The notes beneath the pieces are model-generated. The model saw only the letters and a program-made list of their open reading frames with translations. It searched no databases and had not been told where the DNA came from. Shown piece after piece: positions 34,746 to 44,148 of a stretch of 64,000 nucleotides of DNA. This DNA comes from Reddybacter sp041622675. GTDB lineage: Bacteria; Pseudomonadota; Gammaproteobacteria; Pseudomonadales; Porticoccaceae. Each line of letters starts with the position of its first letter. Position 1 is the stretch's first letter. The stretch spans positions 1 through 64,000 of the forward strand of contig JBFJYH010000003.1 of assembly GCA_041622675.1 (NCBI GenBank). Direction: 5' to 3'. The position numbers were made by a program, and so were the translations under genes.

Positions 34746-37343
34746 TTAAGCACTTTCGACAATTTGCTCAGCGGCAATTCGCTTGCCATCTTCTGCAGCG
34801 GCCTGGAAGGAAGCGATTTGATCGAAGTTCATGTAGCGATATATTTCATCGGCCATAGAATCGATACTCGAGGCCTTCTCCAGATATTCCTCCGGTGTCG
34901 GTAGACGCCCCAAAATACCACTGATCGCCGCTAGCTCAGCTGAGCCTAGATAGACATCAGCGCCATCACCCAAGCGGTTGGGGAAGTTGCGGGTGGATGT
35001 GGAAATGACCGTTGACTCGGGGGCAACGCGGGCCTGGTTACCCATGCACAATGAGCAGCCGGGCATTTCGGTGCGGGCACCGACGCGTCCGTAGATATTG
35101 TAGTAGCCTTCTTCCATCAACGTGTGCTCGTCCATGCGAGTGGGAGGCACGATCCAGAAACGCGAATTGAGTTCACCGGGCTTGGTTTGCTCAAGTAACT
35201 TACCCGCTGCGCGGAAGTGGCCGATATTGGTCATGCACGAACCGATGAACACTTCTTCAATGCTGCTGCCAGCAACACTGGAGAGTAAACGCGCATCGTC
35301 GGGATCATTCGGAGCACAGACGATGGGCTCTTTCACTTCGTTGAGGTCGATTTCAATGACGGCGGCGTATTCTGCATCGGCATCGGCTGACATGAGTGAC
35401 GGGGCAGCTAACCACTCTTCCATTTTAATGGCGCGGCGCTCGAGGGTGCGAACATCGCCGTAGCCCTGGGAGATCATCCAGCGCAGCATGGTAATGTTGG
35501 AGCGCAGGTATTCGGCAACGGCATCTTCGTCCATTTTGATGGTGCAGCCAGAAGCCGAACGCTCGGCTGAGGCATCGGATAATTCAAAAGCCTGCTCAAC
35601 AGTGAGACCTTCAATGCCTTCAATTTCAAGTACGCGGCCAGAGAAAATATTCTTTTTGCCTTCCTTTGCCACGGTTAATAAGCCCTGCTGGATGGCGTAA
35701 TAGGGAATGGCGTGAACCAGATCGCGCAGTGTGATTCCAGGCTGCATCTTGCCCTTAAAACGTACCAGTACCGACTCGGGCATATCGAGGGGCATAACGC
35801 CAGTGGCCGCAGCAAAGGCCACCAAACCGGAGCCCGCTGGAAAGGAAATACCCATCGGGAAGCGGGTGTGTGAATCGCCGCCCGTACCGACGGTGTCGGG
35901 TAGTAACATGCGGTTCAACCAGCTGTGGATAATGCCGTCACCGGGACGTAGAGAAACACCGCCGCGATTTTTAATAAAATCGGGCAAACTGTGCTGGGTT
36001 GAGATATCAACTGGCTTGGGGTAGGCGGCGGTGTGGCAAAAAGACTGCATCACCAGGTCGGATGAAAAGCCGAGGCAGGCCAGGTCTTTGAGCTCGTCGC
36101 GGGTCATTGGGCCGGTTGTGTCCTGTGAGCCGACAGTGGTCATTAGTGGCTCGCAATAGGTGCCGGGACGAATGCCGTCAACGCCACAGGCCTTGCCGAC
36201 CATCTTCTGCGCCAAGGTAAAGCCTTTGCCGGTATCGTCGGGCAGAGCTGGGCTGCGAAAGATTTCACTTGGCGCCAGGCCGAGAGCTTCACGGGCACGC
36301 TTAGTGAGACCACGGCCTATGATCAGGTTAATACGCCCGCCAGCCTGAACTTCGTCGAGAATGACATCGGACTTGAATTGGTATTCAGAAATGACCTCGC
36401 CACTTTCGTGGTCGAGGATTTTGCCCTCGTAGGGGCGGATTTCAATCACTTGACCGTAATCGATTTTTTCAACGGGGGCTTCAAATACCAGGGCGCCAGA
36501 ATCTTCCATAGTATTAAAGAAAATGGGCGCAACTTTACCGCCGATGCAAATGCCGCCACCACGTTTATTGGGCACGCCGGGTAGGTCGTCGCCCATGTAC
36601 CAGAGCACGGAGTTGGTGGCAGATTTGCGAGAAGAGCCGGTACCGACCACATCGCCAACAAAGGCAACGGGGTGACCTTTCTTTTGCAATTCGAGTATTT
36701 GTTCTTCGTTGTTCTGAATGCCTTCACGGGGGATTTTGTACATCGCTTTGGCGTGGACGGGAATGTCGGGGCGCGACCAAGCATCGGGTGCTGGTGACAA
36801 ATCGTCGGTGTTGGTTTCACCAACTACTTTAAAGACAGTGGTGACAATTTTTTCGGCAACAGCGGGGCGCTCGGTGAACCACTCGGCATCGGCCCATGAC
36901 TGCATCACGGCTTTAGCGTTGGCATTGCCCGCTTTGGCTTTTTCGTCGACATCGTGAAAGGCGTCAAACATTAGCAAGGTATGCTTCAATTGCTCGCCAG
37001 CCAGGGCGCCCAACTCTGTATCGTCCAGAGCATCAACCAGGGTGGTGATGTTGTAACCACCGAGCATCATGCCCAGTAATTTAATGGCGTGAGCTTTGTC
37101 AATCAGTGGTGAAGTGGCTTCACCTTTCACAATTGCGGAGAGGAAACCGGCTTTCACGTAGGCGGCTTCATCGACCCCGGGTGGTACGCGATTGGTAATG
37201 AGGTCGAGCAATAATTCGCCTTCGCCAGCGGGTGGCGCTTTGAGCAGCTCAACCAGGTCGGCGGTCCACTCGGGACTCAGAGGCTTGGGGGGAACGCCTT
37301 CGGCTGCGCGTTCTTCTACGTGTTTACGGTATGCTTCTAGCAC
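34746..37343 (-). CDS. acnB: Bifunctional aconitate hydratase 2 (AcnB)
   Basis: 865-residue AcnB: HEAT-like N-domain (MLEAYRKHVEERAAEGVPPKPL), swivel domain with VGTGSSRKSATNS and catalytic domains with cluster cysteines in EVFIGSCMTNIGHF and MPGCSLCMGNQARV. Citrate/isocitrate isomerisation in the TCA cycle, also able to act on 2-methyl-cis-aconitate. Start is GTG at 37343 behind AAGGAA. A second aconitase, AcnA, is encoded at 48.5 kb. Confidence 0.97.
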   Translation of the reverse strand: MLEAYRKHVEERAAEGVPPKPLSPEWTADLVELLKAPPAGEGELLLDLITNRVPPGVDEAAYVKAGFLSAIVKGEATSPLIDKAHAIKLLGMMLGGYNITTLVDALDDTELGALAGEQLKHTLLMFDAFHDVDEKAKAGNANAKAVMQSWADAEWFTERPAVAEKIVTTVFKVVGETNTDDLSPAPDAWSRPDIPVHAKAMYKIPREGIQNNEEQILELQKKGHPVAFVGDVVGTGSSRKSATNSVLWYMGDDLPGVPNKRGGGICIGGKVAPIFFNTMEDSGALVFEAPVEKIDYGQVIEIRPYEGKILDHESGEVISEYQFKSDVILDEVQAGGRINLIIGRGLTKRAREALGLAPSEIFRSPALPDDTGKGFTLAQKMVGKACGVDGIRPGTYCEPLMTTVGSQDTTGPMTRDELKDLACLGFSSDLVMQSFCHTAAYPKPVDISTQHSLPDFIKNRGGVSLRPGDGIIHSWLNRMLLPDTVGTGGDSHTRFPMGISFPAGSGLVAFAAATGVMPLDMPESVLVRFKGKMQPGITLRDLVHAIPYYAIQQGLLTVAKEGKKNIFSGRVLEIEGIEGLTVEQAFELSDASAERSASGCTIKMDEDAVAEYLRSNITMLRWMISQGYGDVRTLERRAIKMEEWLAAPSLMSADADAEYAAVIEIDLNEVKEPIVCAPNDPDDARLLSSVAGSSIEEVFIGSCMTNIGHFRAAGKLLEQTKPGELNSRFWIVPPTRMDEHTLMEEGYYNIYGRVGARTEMPGCSLCMGNQARVAPESTVISTSTRNFPNRLGDGADVYLGSAELAAISGILGRLPTPEEYLEKASSIDSMADEIYRYMNFDQIASFQAAAEDGKRIAAEQIVESA

Positions 37344-37563
37344 GGTATTTTTCCTTTCATTGGTTGACTTTACCCGTTGCGGTGGTAGCCGGATACGGGA
37401 CTATCAATGACACACATCGATGGGTGGGCCGGCAAGCCCGAGGGCGAATTCTACAGTAAAAATCTCCGCCTGTAATGGCCTTGGGCTTTGGGGGCGGCCT
37501 TGTTCTGGATCTTGCAGTACAATGCGCCGTCCACCTCTTTTAATCTATTATCGGGATCTCTTT

Positions 37564-38055
37564 GTGCTCAATAACGATGTGCTACGCCGTATCCGCTATA
37601 CCTTCGATTTTAGCGATGACAAAATGATGGCGATTTTTGCCCTGGCAGACTACAAGGCAACGCGGGCTGAGATTAGCGCCTGGCTGAAAAAGGATGAAGA
37701 CCCCGATGCTGTGGTCTGCAAAGATCAGTATTTGGCGCTTTTTCTCAATGGTTTGATTATTGATCGGCGGGGTAAAAGAGATGGCCCCCAGCCTCAACCT
37801 GAAAAACATTTAACGAATAACGCGATTTTTATGAAATTGAAAATTGCGCTGAATTTAAAAGCGGAGGAAGTATTGGCGATTATTGAGCTGGCGGGGTTTG
37901 CCATGAGTAAACACGAGCTTAGCGCCTTTTTTCGCAAGCCTGGCCACAAGCATTATCGCACCTGCCACGATCAAATCTTGCGCAATTTTCTTAAAGGCGT
38001 GCAGCTTAAATATCGCCGTAGTGACGAGGCGACAGGTTCTTCCGTGTGGAAATAG
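37564..38055 (+). CDS. DUF1456 (YehS-like) protein
   Basis: 163 residues made of two similar helical repeats: VLNNDVLRRIRYTFDFSDDKMMAIFALADYKATRAEISAWLKK and NAIFMKLKIALNLKAEEVLAIIELAGFAMSKHELSAFFRKPGHKHYR. This matches the YehS family of unknown function. The GTG at 37564 aligns with the E. coli YehS start (MLSND), so 48 upstream codons of the open frame are excluded. The ribosome site is weak. No partner is suggested by the neighbours. Confidence 0.85.
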   Translation: MLNNDVLRRIRYTFDFSDDKMMAIFALADYKATRAEISAWLKKDEDPDAVVCKDQYLALFLNGLIIDRRGKRDGPQPQPEKHLTNNAIFMKLKIALNLKAEEVLAIIELAGFAMSKHELSAFFRKPGHKHYRTCHDQILRNFLKGVQLKYRRSDEATGSSVWK

Positions 38056-38121
38056 CCCGGCACAAATGCAATTGCGCAAGACCAAAATATTGGCGTTCAA
38101 TGTAGAATTTAAGGACTAAGA

Positions 38122-38553
38122 ATGGCCGAGAAAACCATTGCCGCACAATGCGTGGCGAAAATTATTGACAATGATGCCGTGGTTAACGGCCTGGGTATTC
38201 ACGTAATCAGTGCCGAACAAGGGCGAGTTGTGCTGGCTATGATTGTGCGTGGCGACATGCTCAATTCTTTAGGCCAATGTCACGGCGGCATGAGCTTCAC
38301 CCTGGCAGATGCCGCCTTTGCCTGTGCGTGCGTATCGACGAATCAAGCCGGTGTCGGTGCCCATGCGGCCATGGATTATATCCGACCGGGTCTGGAGGGT
38401 GATGTGCTCACCGCTACAGCCACGGTGCGTCACCAGGGTAAGTCGGCGAGCCTCGTCGAGGTCGTTGTCGAGAACCAAAACGGCAAACAGATAGCCTTAC
38501 TTCATGGCCGTTCCCATAATTTTGCTAAATCCTTTATCGAAAGCGAACATTGA
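38122..38553 (+). CDS. paaI: PaaI-type hotdog thioesterase
   Basis: 143-residue hotdog-fold acyl-CoA thioesterase with the PaaI signature DMLNSLGQCHGGMSFTLADAAFACA (45-69; active-site Asn48, His54 and Asp63). In phenylacetate catabolism PaaI rescues CoA from dead-end ring-epoxide intermediates; here only paaJ-like lies next to it, so the role may be general CoA recycling. Ends 64 bases before the thiolase start. Confidence 0.86.
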   Translation: MAEKTIAAQCVAKIIDNDAVVNGLGIHVISAEQGRVVLAMIVRGDMLNSLGQCHGGMSFTLADAAFACACVSTNQAGVGAHAAMDYIRPGLEGDVLTATATVRHQGKSASLVEVVVENQNGKQIALLHGRSHNFAKSFIESEH

Positions 38554-38617
38554 TTGCGAAGTCGATTCGTCTTCACCAACAACTTATCTGAACATCATGC
38601 AAAGCAACGAGGCAAAC

Positions 38618-39820
38618 ATGAAAGATGCATTTATCTGCGATGCCATTCGCACTCCCATTGGCCGTTTTGGTGGCTCTCTCTCGTCGGTTCGCGCCGATGA
38701 TTTAGGCGCAATCCCCATCAAAGCCTTGATGGCGCGCAATCCCCAGGTCAACTGGCAAACCGTGGATGACGTTTACTATGGCTGTGCCAACCAGGCCGGT
38801 GAAGATAATCGCAATGTGGCGCGCATGAGTGCCCTGCTGGCGGGTCTCGATAGCGCCGTGCCCGGCGTTACCCTTAACCGCTTGTGTGGTTCGGGTCTCG
38901 ATGCCGTGGGCAGCGCGGCTCGAGCCATCCGCTGTGGTGAGGCGGACCTGGTGATCGCGGGTGGGGTAGAGTCCATGTCCCGTGCGCCCTTAGTGATGCC
39001 CAAGGCCGAGAGCGCCTTTAGTCGCAATGCCGAAATTTACGACACCACGCTGGGCTGGCGGTTTATCAACAAACTGATGAAAAGCCAGTACGGGACCGAT
39101 TCTATGCCCGAGACCGCTGAGAATGTCGCCACTGACTATGGTATTGCGCGTGAAGCGCAGGACATGTTTGCCTTTGCCAGCCAGCGACGGGCGGCAGCGG
39201 CACAGGCCAACGGTATTTTCGCCCAGGAAATTTGCCCGGTGAGCATTCCCCGTCGTAAACAAGAGCCTTTAATCTTCGACAAAGATGAGCATCCGCGCGC
39301 AACCAGCCTCGAAACTCTGGCCAAATTAGGGACTCCCTTTAAGGACAATGGCACAGTGACTGCAGGTAATGCCTCTGGGGTAAATGATGGCAGTTGCGCA
39401 CTGTTATTGGCTTCCGCTGTTGCAGTGGGGGAACATGGTTTGCTGCCTAAAGCTCGCATCGTCGCTATGGCCAGTTCCGGTGTGGAACCGCGGGTGATGG
39501 GCATAGGGCCCGTGCCAGCAACGCGCAAGGTACTCGCTAAAGCCGGTTTAAGCCTTGATCAAATGGACGTCATTGAACTCAATGAAGCGTTCGCTGCACA
39601 AGGCTTGGCGGTGATGCGCGAACTGGGCCTGGCCGATGACGCCGCTCATGTTAACCCTAATGGTGGTGCGATTGCTCTGGGTCACCCCCTTGGTGCCAGT
39701 GGTGCTCGGCTGGCAACTACGGCTATGTATCAACTGCAGCGCACCGGTGGGCGCTACGCCCTTTGCACCATGTGCATAGGAGTGGGACAGGGTATTGCTT
39801 TGATTATTGAGCGGGTTTAA
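38618..39820 (+). CDS. paaJ: 3-oxoadipyl-CoA-type thiolase (PaaJ/PcaF-like)
   Basis: 400-residue thiolase. MKDAFICDAIRTPIGRFGGSLSSVRADDLGAIPIKALMARNP is the PaaJ/PcaF type; nucleophile Cys90 (RLCGSGLD), GHPLGASG histidine and CTMCIGVGQG cysteine are present. The ATG at 38618 has CGAGG upstream; the open frame runs back to 38504 inside paaI, but that part is not conserved. Next to PaaI it looks like a paa/pca pair; acetyl-CoA acetyltransferase activity for acetoacetate from the next gene is an alternative. Confidence 0.88.
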   Translation: MKDAFICDAIRTPIGRFGGSLSSVRADDLGAIPIKALMARNPQVNWQTVDDVYYGCANQAGEDNRNVARMSALLAGLDSAVPGVTLNRLCGSGLDAVGSAARAIRCGEADLVIAGGVESMSRAPLVMPKAESAFSRNAEIYDTTLGWRFINKLMKSQYGTDSMPETAENVATDYGIAREAQDMFAFASQRRAAAAQANGIFAQEICPVSIPRRKQEPLIFDKDEHPRATSLETLAKLGTPFKDNGTVTAGNASGVNDGSCALLLASAVAVGEHGLLPKARIVAMASSGVEPRVMGIGPVPATRKVLAKAGLSLDQMDVIELNEAFAAQGLAVMRELGLADDAAHVNPNGGAIALGHPLGASGARLATTAMYQLQRTGGRYALCTMCIGVGQGIALIIERV

Positions 39821-39925
39821 ACAACGATTTTTTGCATCTTGGATTCAAATTCGAAATGCATCGAAAGCAACATGAATATTTACAGCATAAGCGGCACACT
39901 TGTTTTATAGAGTAGAGACTCAATC

Positions 39926-41899
39926 ATGAAAAAACTTTGGGAGCCCTCAGCGGCACGACAGTCAGCGGCGAATATGACGGCTTATATGGGCTGGCTCGGT
40001 GAGCGCACAGGGCAGAACTTTAGCGACTACGACAGCCTCTACCAGTGGTCGATAGAAAACCTCGAAGAATTCTGGCAAAGCATTTGGGATTACTTCGACA
40101 TGCAATCGCCGACACCCTATGAGCAAGTGCTGTCGAGTCATACCATGCCCGGTGCCCGCTGGTTTGAAGGGGCGAGTGTCAATTTTGCCGAGCGTATTTT
40201 CCACGCCCGTGATGATAGCCGTCCGGCGATCTTGGCGGAGTCTGAATTTCGTGAGTTGTACGACGTCAGCTGGGCCGAGTTAACGGACAAGGTCGCTAAA
40301 ATCGCCCACTATTTACGTGAGCTTGGCGTTGAAAAGGGCGATCGGGTCGTGGCTTATATGCCAAATATTCCCGAGGCCGTTATCGCTTTTCTCGCCGCTA
40401 ATTCTATTGGTGCCGTGTGGTCTAGCTGCTCGTCCGATTTTGGCACCAGTAGTGTGGTGGATCGTTTCCAGCAAATATCCCCGAAAGTGCTGTTTGCCGT
40501 TAATGGCTATTCATATAACGGCAAAAGCATTGACCGCTGTGGTGAAGTGGCTTTATTGCAACAGCAATTACCCAGCCTCGAACGGGTGGTTACGCTTAAT
40601 TATGTGAGCCATAGCGAAGTCGATGACGACAAGATTCAGGGAGAGACCTTTGTCGACTGGCAGCAGGCCCTCGATAATCCCGCTACCGATATTGTTTTTG
40701 AACAGCTGCCCTTTGATCACCCTATTTGGACGCTCTATTCATCGGGCACCACGGGCATTCCCAAGGCGATTACCCACAGCCACGGCGGCATTTTGCTTGA
40801 ACAATACAAGCACATGGCCCTGCATTGCGACATTCAGCCGGGCGATCGCTTTTTCTGGTTTTCCACCACCGGTTGGGTGATGTGGAATATTGCTCTCTCG
40901 TCTCTGCTTGCCGGTGCCGTGTTGGTCATGTACGACGGTAACCCCGCCTATCCTGCGGTGGATCGGCTCTGGTCATTGGCCGAGCGTGCACAACTGCAGC
41001 AGTTTGGTGGCGGTGCGGCCTACTATATTGCCGGTATGAAAGCGGGGTTAGAGCCGGGTAAACAGTTCGACCTCAGTCCCTTAAAGGCCATTGGTTCCAC
41101 TGGCTCGCCCTTACCCGAAGAGGGCTTTGAATGGATTTACAACAGCGTGAAAGACGATGTGTGGCTGATTTCAATGAGCGGCGGCACCGACATAGCTTCT
41201 GCCTTTATTGGCTCTTCACCCTTACTGCCGGTCTATTCGGGTGAAATTCAATGCCGTTTGCTCGGTGTCGATGTGCGTGCCCTCGACGACGCGGGTAACT
41301 CCCTGGTTGACGAGGTTGGTGAAATGGTCATCACCCAGCCCATGCCCTCTATGCCGATTTATTTCTGGAACGACATCGACGATAAACGTTACAAAGAAAG
41401 CTATTTTGAAGAGTACCCCGGCCTGTGGCGCCACGGCGACTGGATGGTGTTGTCGAGCGAGGGAACGTTACAAATTATGGGCCGCTCTGATTCCACGCTT
41501 AATCGGGGCGGTATTCGCATCGGCACCAGCGAAGTCTATCGTGGTGTTGAAAGTGTTGACGCCATTGCCGATAGCCTGGTGGTGAGTATTGAACTCAGCG
41601 GTGGCCGCTCGTACATGCCTTTGTTTGTACAATTAAAGCCGGGCCTGACGTTAAACGACACTATTATTCAGCAAATTAAAATTGCCCTGCGCAAAGATTT
41701 TAGCCCGCGCCATGTGCCCGACGAGGTTTTTCAAATTGACGAAATACCCTACACCATGACCGGTAAAAAACTCGAAACCCCAGTGAAAAAAATATTGATG
41801 GGTTTTGATTTGGCAAAAGCGGTTAATAGAGATTCGATGCGCAACCCGCAAACAATTGATTATTTTATCGAATTTTCAGAGAAGACACGGAAGATGTGA
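39926..41899 (+). CDS. Acetoacetate-CoA ligase
   Basis: 657-residue ANL-superfamily adenylating enzyme of the acetoacetyl-CoA synthetase group: N-terminal MKKLWEPSAARQ..TNMTAYMGWL-like cap, AMP-binding loop YSSGTTGIPKAITHSHGG, GGTDIASAFIG and the C-terminal catalytic lysine region (TMTGKKLETPVKKIL). It activates acetoacetate, for example from ketone-body or polyhydroxybutyrate breakdown, so that the preceding thiolase can cleave it. 105 bases separate the two genes. Confidence 0.93.
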   Translation: MKKLWEPSAARQSAANMTAYMGWLGERTGQNFSDYDSLYQWSIENLEEFWQSIWDYFDMQSPTPYEQVLSSHTMPGARWFEGASVNFAERIFHARDDSRPAILAESEFRELYDVSWAELTDKVAKIAHYLRELGVEKGDRVVAYMPNIPEAVIAFLAANSIGAVWSSCSSDFGTSSVVDRFQQISPKVLFAVNGYSYNGKSIDRCGEVALLQQQLPSLERVVTLNYVSHSEVDDDKIQGETFVDWQQALDNPATDIVFEQLPFDHPIWTLYSSGTTGIPKAITHSHGGILLEQYKHMALHCDIQPGDRFFWFSTTGWVMWNIALSSLLAGAVLVMYDGNPAYPAVDRLWSLAERAQLQQFGGGAAYYIAGMKAGLEPGKQFDLSPLKAIGSTGSPLPEEGFEWIYNSVKDDVWLISMSGGTDIASAFIGSSPLLPVYSGEIQCRLLGVDVRALDDAGNSLVDEVGEMVITQPMPSMPIYFWNDIDDKRYKESYFEEYPGLWRHGDWMVLSSEGTLQIMGRSDSTLNRGGIRIGTSEVYRGVESVDAIADSLVVSIELSGGRSYMPLFVQLKPGLTLNDTIIQQIKIALRKDFSPRHVPDEVFQIDEIPYTMTGKKLETPVKKILMGFDLAKAVNRDSMRNPQTIDYFIEFSEKTRKM

Positions 41900-41940
41900 G
41901 GCTGCTCTTACAACCTAAGAGCTTCCTATCTGGCCCAATA

Positions 41941-41985
41941 CCTCACCTCACCTCACCTCACCTCACCTCACCTCACCTCACCTCA
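41941..41985. repeat. Pentanucleotide tandem repeat (CCTCA)9
   Basis: Nine perfect CCTCA units between the stops of the convergent acetoacetate-CoA ligase and degQ-like genes. It is outside both reading frames, so phase-variable coding is not implied. A hairpin follows directly. Confidence 0.95.
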
Positions 41986-42022
41986 CTGTGCTAGGGGTTT
42001 CTCCAATCGATCCCTAGCACAG
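41986..42022. terminator. 11-bp hairpin after the CCTCA repeat
   Basis: CTGTGCTAGGG pairs perfectly with CCCTAGCACAG around a 15-base loop between two converging genes. No T-run follows in either direction, so it may be a shared 3'-end structure. Confidence 0.45.
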
Positions 42023-42069
42023 ACAGCACTGTATTCTTTTGTCTTGCTGTTTCTTGGCGGACTTTACGA

Positions 42070-43431
42070 CTAGCGAATAACAATAAATAGCGATGCACCA
42101 CTGCGATTAATTTGCAGTAATACAGAGGTGCTACTGTTTTTTAAAGTGCGGCGCAGGGACTTGAGGTCGAGGACGCGTTGTTTATTCGCTGCGATGATAA
42201 TATCGCCAGGCCGTAAACCACTGTAAGCCGCTTTGGAAGTTGGCGCTAAACTTGCGACCTGTACGCCCTGCCCATCGGGACTGTTATGCAACTGGACACC
42301 TTCAAGTAATGGGTGCAGTGTCTGGTTAGTTGCTGCGAAGGCTTCGGGTTCGCCAATTTTGACGTTTAATTGACGGATTTTACCCTCGCGTAAAACCTTC
42401 AGTTTGACGCGCTCGCCCACGGCTTTCATTCCTATCTGGCTACGCAACTGAGCCGTGGAGGTGGTGGTTTGGCCATTGACCTCGAGGATGACATCGCCCG
42501 CTTTGAGCTTCGCCTTTTCTGCTGGAGAGCCCTCGGCAACTTCTGTAACTAGTACACCGCGTTGCCCGTTTTTGAGTTCAAAGGCGCGCCGTAAATCCGG
42601 CGTAATATCCTGGATACCGATACCAATCTGCCCACGCCGGACTTCGCCGTGGCGAATAATCTGGGCCATACTGGCCTTGGCCATATTGGCGGGGATGGCA
42701 AAACCAATGCCCACGTTGCCACCGGCAGGTGAAATAATGGCGGTGTTGATGCCGACCAGTTCTCCCCTGAGATTGACAAGAGCTCCGCCGGAGTTGCCCG
42801 GATTAATCGAGGCATCAGTCTGAATGAAATCCTCATAGCCTTCGATGCCGAGGCCACTACGACTGAGAGCGCTAACCACCCCGGTAGTGACAGTTTGGCC
42901 CAGACCAAAGGGGTTGCCGATGGCCACGACAAAGTCACCAACCTCTAATTGATTGGAGTCAGCGATAGGTATATCCGTTAAAGCCTCAGCATCAATTTCA
43001 ATAATTGCTATATCCAGGTCGGGATCGGAACCTAAAAGTTTGGCGCGATAACTTCGTCCATCAAGCAGGGCCACCTGTATTTCATCCGCGCCTTTAATGA
43101 CATGGTGATTGGTCATAACCACGCCATTTTTTGCATCCACGATCACTCCAGAGCCGGCGCTTTGCTGACGCTTTTGGGGCTGTTTGAATTGCCGTTGATC
43201 GGGCAGGTTAAAAAAATGCCGGAAAAAAGGATCATTTAATAGCGGGTTGTAGCGATTGCGTTGAGTGGAATACGTCGAGATATTCACGACGGCTGGGTTG
43301 ACATCTTTGAGCATGGGAGCGAGCGACGGGAGGGGTTTCCCCTCCGCGTCGATGGCAGGCAACACAGCGTAAGATGTGGCCGATATGGTTAAACATATCA
43401 AGGAGGCCAGAGTGAATAATCTCATTTTCAT
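42070..43431 (-). CDS. DegQ/HtrA-family periplasmic serine protease
   Basis: 453 residues: signal peptide (to about 22), trypsin-like domain with catalytic His110 (TNHHVI), Asp140 (DPDLDIA) and Ser214 (GNSGGAL), then two PDZ domains (about 250-345 and 365-450). Length and linker fit DegQ more than DegP. GAGGA precedes the ATG. It follows an hsp20 gene by only 30 bases on the same strand, and so probably belongs to the heat-shock operon starting at 44.7 kb. Confidence 0.94.
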   Translation of the reverse strand: MKMRLFTLASLICLTISATSYAVLPAIDAEGKPLPSLAPMLKDVNPAVVNISTYSTQRNRYNPLLNDPFFRHFFNLPDQRQFKQPQKRQQSAGSGVIVDAKNGVVMTNHHVIKGADEIQVALLDGRSYRAKLLGSDPDLDIAIIEIDAEALTDIPIADSNQLEVGDFVVAIGNPFGLGQTVTTGVVSALSRSGLGIEGYEDFIQTDASINPGNSGGALVNLRGELVGINTAIISPAGGNVGIGFAIPANMAKASMAQIIRHGEVRRGQIGIGIQDITPDLRRAFELKNGQRGVLVTEVAEGSPAEKAKLKAGDVILEVNGQTTTSTAQLRSQIGMKAVGERVKLKVLREGKIRQLNVKIGEPEAFAATNQTLHPLLEGVQLHNSPDGQGVQVASLAPTSKAAYSGLRPGDIIIAANKQRVLDLKSLRRTLKNSSTSVLLQINRSGASLFIVIR

Positions 43432-43461
43432 CGGTGAGTCCTCAGGCTTACTTCTAAAGTT

Positions 43462-44058
43462 TTACTGGGATGAAATATTGATGCGCTTGACCTCAGTTTT
43501 TTCGCTCTGGTCTCTGGGAACAACCAGCCTTAACACGCCATCCTTCAGGTTGGCTTGAATGTCGTCAGCATTGGCATCAGTCGGCAATGACAAGGTGCGC
43601 TGGAAAGCGCCGTAACTGCGCTCAACACTGTAAAATTGTTTACCTTGCTGCTCGTTTGTTTCGTCTTTCTGTCCTCTAACAATTAGCATATCGCCACTGA
43701 TTTCAATCGATAGGTCGTTTTCTGATAGACCGGGGACATCCAGTGTAATTTCATATTGTCTGTCGTCACCTGAGACATCTATCTGTGGGCGGTAGGCCGT
43801 GATACCTCCTATGCTGGGCCAGCCCTGTTGTGTCGGGGCTAGCCTTAAAGAAGGCATGCCAAAGTCACTGAAAACGTCATTAAACAAACGATCAATGTGT
43901 TCATGTAGCTGGGCAATAGGGCGCTGCCCCCCTTGTTGCCAGGTCGATAACGGGGCACGCGACGCCTCGTGGTGTTGCATGGGTATTTGAGTAGTATTCT
44001 CTACTGTGTTGTCTTCGTGTTTAAACCAGTTCCAGGGCTTGAGCTTTTCCAGATTCAT
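43462..44058 (-). CDS. Hsp20/alpha-crystallin family small heat-shock protein (long form)
   Basis: 198-residue Hsp20: N-terminal arm of about 80 residues rich in Gln/His, then the alpha-crystallin domain (RPQIDVSGDDRQYEITLDVPGLSENDLSIEISGDMLIVRGQK ... ERSYGAFQRTLSLPTDANADDIQANLKDGVLRLVVPR). ATP-independent holdase, cytoplasmic. The ATG at 44058 has GGAGG 7 bases upstream. Located between the IbpA-like gene and the DegQ-like gene, same strand. Confidence 0.95.
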   Translation of the reverse strand: MNLEKLKPWNWFKHEDNTVENTTQIPMQHHEASRAPLSTWQQGGQRPIAQLHEHIDRLFNDVFSDFGMPSLRLAPTQQGWPSIGGITAYRPQIDVSGDDRQYEITLDVPGLSENDLSIEISGDMLIVRGQKDETNEQQGKQFYSVERSYGAFQRTLSLPTDANADDIQANLKDGVLRLVVPRDQSEKTEVKRINISSQ

Positions 44059-44114
44059 AGCAAAACCTCCAATCAATCATCATTTATAAAGGCATTTAAT
44101 CTGTGGAAAATAAG

Positions 44115-44142
44115 GGTGGGCTGTGGCCTGGCACAGCCCACC
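44115..44142 (-). other. 11-bp hairpin between the two hsp20 genes
   Basis: GGTGGGCTGTG-GCCTGG-CACAGCCCACC, a perfect stem with a 6-base loop in the 90-base gap between the two hsp20 genes. With no clear T-run it may adjust relative expression by RNA processing or partial termination. Confidence 0.5.
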
Positions 44143-44148
44143 ACAGGT

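Noticed and set aside
37420..37563. 48-codon upstream extension of the DUF1456 frame
   Set aside because: The YehS family starts at the (V/M)LNND motif; the extension is not conserved-looking and covers the promoter region.
38504..38617. Upstream extension of the thiolase frame overlapping paaI
   Set aside because: Thiolase proteins begin at MKDAFICDAIRTP; the ATG at 38618 has a good ribosome site.
41941..41985. CCTCA array as a phase-variable contingency locus
   Set aside because: It lies outside any coding frame and between two gene ends, so no reading-frame switching can follow from slippage.
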